32,649 bases of DNA. It comes from Acidimicrobiales bacterium. Lineage in GTDB: Bacteria > Actinomycetota > Acidimicrobiia > Acidimicrobiales > RAAP-2. The notes below the pieces were generated by a model. The model saw only the letters and a program-made list of their open reading frames with translations. It made no database searches and was not told the DNA's origin. This document shows, piece after piece, positions 30,804 through 32,649 of this stretch (position 1 is its first letter; every line of letters begins with the position of its first letter). Made by a program: the position numbers and the translations under genes. The stretch covers positions 1-32,649 of the forward strand of contig JADGOI010000017.1 of assembly GCA_017883075.1 (NCBI GenBank), written 5' to 3'.

Positions 30804-31397
30804 ATGCGGACCCGCATTGCACTCGTGGCGGTTTTCACCGTCGCATCAATCATTGCCATCAGTACCGCTGTCCTGGTCCGGCCTGTTACCTCACAGGCCG
30901 CCGCGACCGCACCCAGTAAGTCCTCGTCGACATCTACGTCGTCGATCACGAATGCCTCCCAGTTGGTGGCGTTCAACTCGTCGAACACGTCGAAAAGCCG
31001 TCCCGCCACCATCGCCGGCCTGGGAGCATCGCTCTCGCTGGTCACAGGACTTGTGGTGGCTGCCGATACGGCTGCCACCACTCCGGTGGCGGCCACACCA
31101 GCGCCGGCGGTAGTTGCGGTTCAGGTAGCGGCCCCGGCCCCTGTCCCAGTGTCGGATGCAACCAGCACCGCCACCGGGAACTGGGACTGCATCCGCGTCC
31201 GCGAATCAGGTGATCGGTACAACGACCCATCGGCTCCTTCCGGAGCCTATGGGATCATTTCGGTCACCTGGCACTCGTATGGGTACAGCGGCTGGCCCTA
31301 TGAGGCGTCGCCCGCCACCCAGGATGCCCTGGCACTGAAGCTGTACAACCAGTACGGCTGGCAGCCCTGGAGCTCCCGTTACGCCTGCGGGCTCTGA
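30804..31397 (+). CDS. Secreted Rpf-like transglycosylase (resuscitation-promoting-factor domain)
   Basis: Peptidoglycan-cleaving secreted protein, 197 residues. An N-terminal signal peptide (about 1-32), a Ser/Thr- then Ala/Pro/Val-rich linker with one more hydrophobic stretch (about 71-88), and a C-terminal lysozyme-like domain of 72 residues. The domain begins NWDCIRVRESGDRYN with catalytic Glu134, contains SGAYGIISVTWHSYGYSG and ends WSSRYACGL; Cys129 and Cys195 should form the family's disulfide. ATG 30804 has GGGAGG five bases upstream. The long structured leader suggests riboswitch or other RNA-level control, common for growth-resuscitation muralytic genes. It is followed by a strong terminator hairpin. 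Confidence 0.9.
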   Translation: MRTRIALVAVFTVASIIAISTAVLVRPVTSQAAATAPSKSSSTSTSSITNASQLVAFNSSNTSKSRPATIAGLGASLSLVTGLVVAADTAATTPVAATPAPAVVAVQVAAPAPVPVSDATSTATGNWDCIRVRESGDRYNDPSAPSGAYGIISVTWHSYGYSGWPYEASPATQDALALKLYNQYGWQPWSSRYACGL

Positions 31398-31404
31398 CCC
31401 GACC

Positions 31405-31437
31405 ATGGCCCGGTCGGCATCGCGCCGACCGGGCCAT
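31405..31437 (+). terminator. Perfect 14-bp terminator hairpin after the Rpf-like gene
   Basis: ATGGCCCGGTCGGC (31405-31418) pairs exactly with GCCGACCGGGCCAT (31424-31437) around loop ATCGC, seven bases after the stop codon. No T tract follows. Confidence 0.88.
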
Positions 31438-31785
31438 CCGGACCAGGCCACTGCCCGCGGTCTTGGTGTGCCTGGTACCTCGGACGCAAGCCGCTCGAAC
31501 GTCGGATCCACCACTGCGGGGACCGGATGCTGCCCGGAAAGCCTGGGTTGGAGGACAAGCACCAGCTTGATGGCTGACGACTCCGCGATGGCCCATGGCT
31601 CGACGCCTACAGGCGGAGCACGTGGCGCGACGCAGTTCGGCTTTGGTACAGCCGAAGGGAACTACAAGAAGAATGCCGCCCGAACCATTGGGTTCAGTGG
31701 CCGAGCACGCCACCGAGGTGTCGACCCGACGACTACGTACCGGGATCCGGCGAGGTCGTCGGGTCGGCACCCGGTGATCGTCAAA
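31438..31785. other. Gene-free stretch between the Rpf-like and cold-shock genes
   Basis: No frame here has a ribosome site plus family resemblance. The one structure is a perfect seven-bp hairpin, TTCGGCT/AGCCGAA (31636-31642 with 31650-31656), about 130 bases beyond the cold-shock gene stop. It could end that transcript, but lacks a T tract. Confidence 0.4.
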
Positions 31786-31989
31786 TCAGACCTTGCGGAC
31801 CTGGCTTGCCTGCAGGCCCTTTTGGCCCTGCTTCGTCTCGAACTCCACACGCTGGCCTTCTGCGAGGTCGCGGAAGCCTTCCATCTGGATTTCGGATTGA
31901 TGGACGAAGAGATCATCCCCGCCGCCGTCGGGCGTGATGAAACCAAAGCCCTTCTCGGCGTTGAACCACTTGACTGCACCTACTGGCAT
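31786..31989 (-). CDS. Cold-shock protein (CspA family)
   Basis: Single-stranded nucleic-acid-binding OB-fold protein, 67 residues, an RNA chaperone. [20 protein letters not shown] contains RNP1 (KGFGFI) and [10 protein letters not shown] contains RNP2; the end [10 protein letters not shown] is typical. ATG 31989 has AAGGAG eight bases upstream; an in-frame upstream start would add nine residues not seen in the family. The preceding roughly 100 bases on the minus strand are AT-richer and may be the long leader typical of csp mRNAs. Confidence 0.96.
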   Translation of the reverse strand: MPVGAVKWFNAEKGFGFITPDGGGDDLFVHQSEIQMEGFRDLAEGQRVEFETKQGQKGLQASQVRKV

Positions 31990-32016
31990 AACTGTCACTC
32001 CTTGAGCTGACTTCAC

Positions 32017-32290
32017 GCACTTAAACGCGGGGATCCATTTTGAAGCCCAACCTCCGTCAGCCCGCGTGAATGGGTCGACGATGGCACTACCCTAGGCGCA
32101 TCCGGAGCCCAGGTGCCGACATTTCGCAATCGGTCGCCCACGCGGTACCGGCCTTACCTGCATACTCCCTGGTGGAGGCCGAAGAAGATAGATCGGAGGG
32201 GCACCTGGGAGACAGGACACCACCGACCTCGCCAACGCAGGCACCCGGTACTTACGTCCGTCCGGCCCGCCGAGCCCGTCCAATGTGGTC
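32017..32290. other. Upstream region of the cold-shock gene, no gene seen
   Basis: The part next to the cold-shock gene is its probable promoter and leader. Further right there is no frame with a ribosome site or recognisable product. Confidence 0.4.
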
Positions 32291-32617
32291 ATGGACCCGA
32301 GGACCGTTTCGCCGCGCTGGTCAGCAAGTTCGTCGGTTCCCCCGGATCACACTCCCCGGTGAGTCGGGACGACGTGGGTTTGGCTCGTCGGCACTGAGGG
32401 CCGAAGACTCGATCTTCGCCATGCTCTCCTACCGCCGGCTCGTGGTGAAGCTCCGCAAAGACCGGGTCGCCGGCTTGGTTGGAAGTGGTGTCGGTAGACC
32501 ATTGGATGCCGGGAGGGCCGGTCGATGGAGGAATGGCTCACCCTGGTCACCACTGACGACGAAACCCGGCGGACGTCCGGTGACGACAACAGATCAATGG
32601 CGTCCAAGCGGGCTTAG
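32291..32617 (+). pseudogene. Frameshifted TfoX N-terminal-domain protein gene
   Basis: Three consecutive frames each carry a piece of one small protein. The first reads EDRFAALVSKFVGSPGSHSP, the second GRRGFGSSALRAEDSIFAML then SYRRLVVKLRKDRVAGLV, and the third RSMEEWLTLVT to a TAG at 32617. In order they match the TfoX_N-type pattern (GFGSSALK...IFAML...LVVKLP..RV..L...PMKEWL) found in many actinobacteria. Two frameshifts (near 32357 and 32518) and an out-of-frame ATG at 32291 mean no intact product. Either real decay or assembly/sequencing errors. Confidence 0.65.
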
Positions 32618-32649
32618 GACCCCGGTGCCCAGGTGGGATCCCCTCGTCC

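Noticed and set aside
30218-31096. Minus-strand open frame of 292 codons opposite the Rpf leader
   Set aside because: It overlaps the mftF 3' end and the Rpf-like gene in antisense, has no ribosome site and no family resemblance. The structured leader explains the region better.
31405-32010. Plus-strand open frame of 201 codons after the Rpf-like gene
   Set aside because: It begins inside a perfect terminator hairpin and runs antisense through the cold-shock gene; no domain.
1-32649. CRISPR arrays, rRNA, tRNA genes, complete insertion sequences, replication origins
   Set aside because: Looked for on both strands. No regularly spaced repeats, no cloverleaf, no transposase and no DnaA-box cluster were seen.

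Overview
The window is GC-rich, uses GTG and TTG starts freely, and carries a complete mycofactocin cluster, an Rpf-type secreted muralytic protein, an RpiB of the Glu (not Cys) active-site type and hopanoid-type genes. Together these point to an actinobacterium, probably an uncultured Acidimicrobiia-like lineage (inference; no rRNA or marker phylogeny is available here).

Left part (1-9504): the 5' two thirds of ileS on the minus strand, divergent from an Fpg/Nei DNA glycosylase. Next come a gene-poor stretch with a decayed fpg copy and a perfect 16-bp inverted repeat, a GNAT acetyltransferase, a TauE/SafE exporter followed by an Rrf2 regulator, and a convergent BrkB/YihY membrane protein. 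Then follow a lipoprotein SGNH hydrolase with an acyl-CoA thioesterase-like gene, and two SRPBCC proteins.

Middle part (9560-15787, minus strand): a tightly coupled four-gene operon with a class III aminotransferase (HpnO-like), an NAD-dependent sugar epimerase (HpnA-like), rpiB and an MTA/SAH-deaminase-like amidohydrolase. Just upstream lies the severed N-terminus of an MFS transporter. A lipoprotein carboxylesterase follows.

Main system (15944-30326): a mycofactocin island. On the minus strand are mftR and an NDMA-type (mycofactocin-dependent) alcohol dehydrogenase. Divergently, twelve genes run over 12.4 kb, almost all with overlapping stop/start codons: mftA, mftB, mftC, two FadH/OYE-type flavo-iron-sulfur oxidoreductases, ETF alpha, a FixC-like ETF:quinone oxidoreductase, a FixX-like ferredoxin, ETF beta, mftE, an SDR dehydrogenase and mftF. 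No mftD and no mftG (GMC oxidoreductase) is present in the window. The slot between mftC and mftE holds a FixABCX-like electron-transfer module and the two oxidoreductases. I infer that alcohol dehydrogenase and SDR reduce the mycofactocin cofactor and that the ETF/FixCX proteins may pass its electrons to quinone, making this a self-contained redox circuit built into the cofactor's own operon.

Right end (30327-32649): a long, strongly structured leader precedes an Rpf-like transglycosylase gene that ends in a perfect 14-bp terminator hairpin. A cold-shock protein gene and a frameshifted TfoX-N-domain pseudogene follow.
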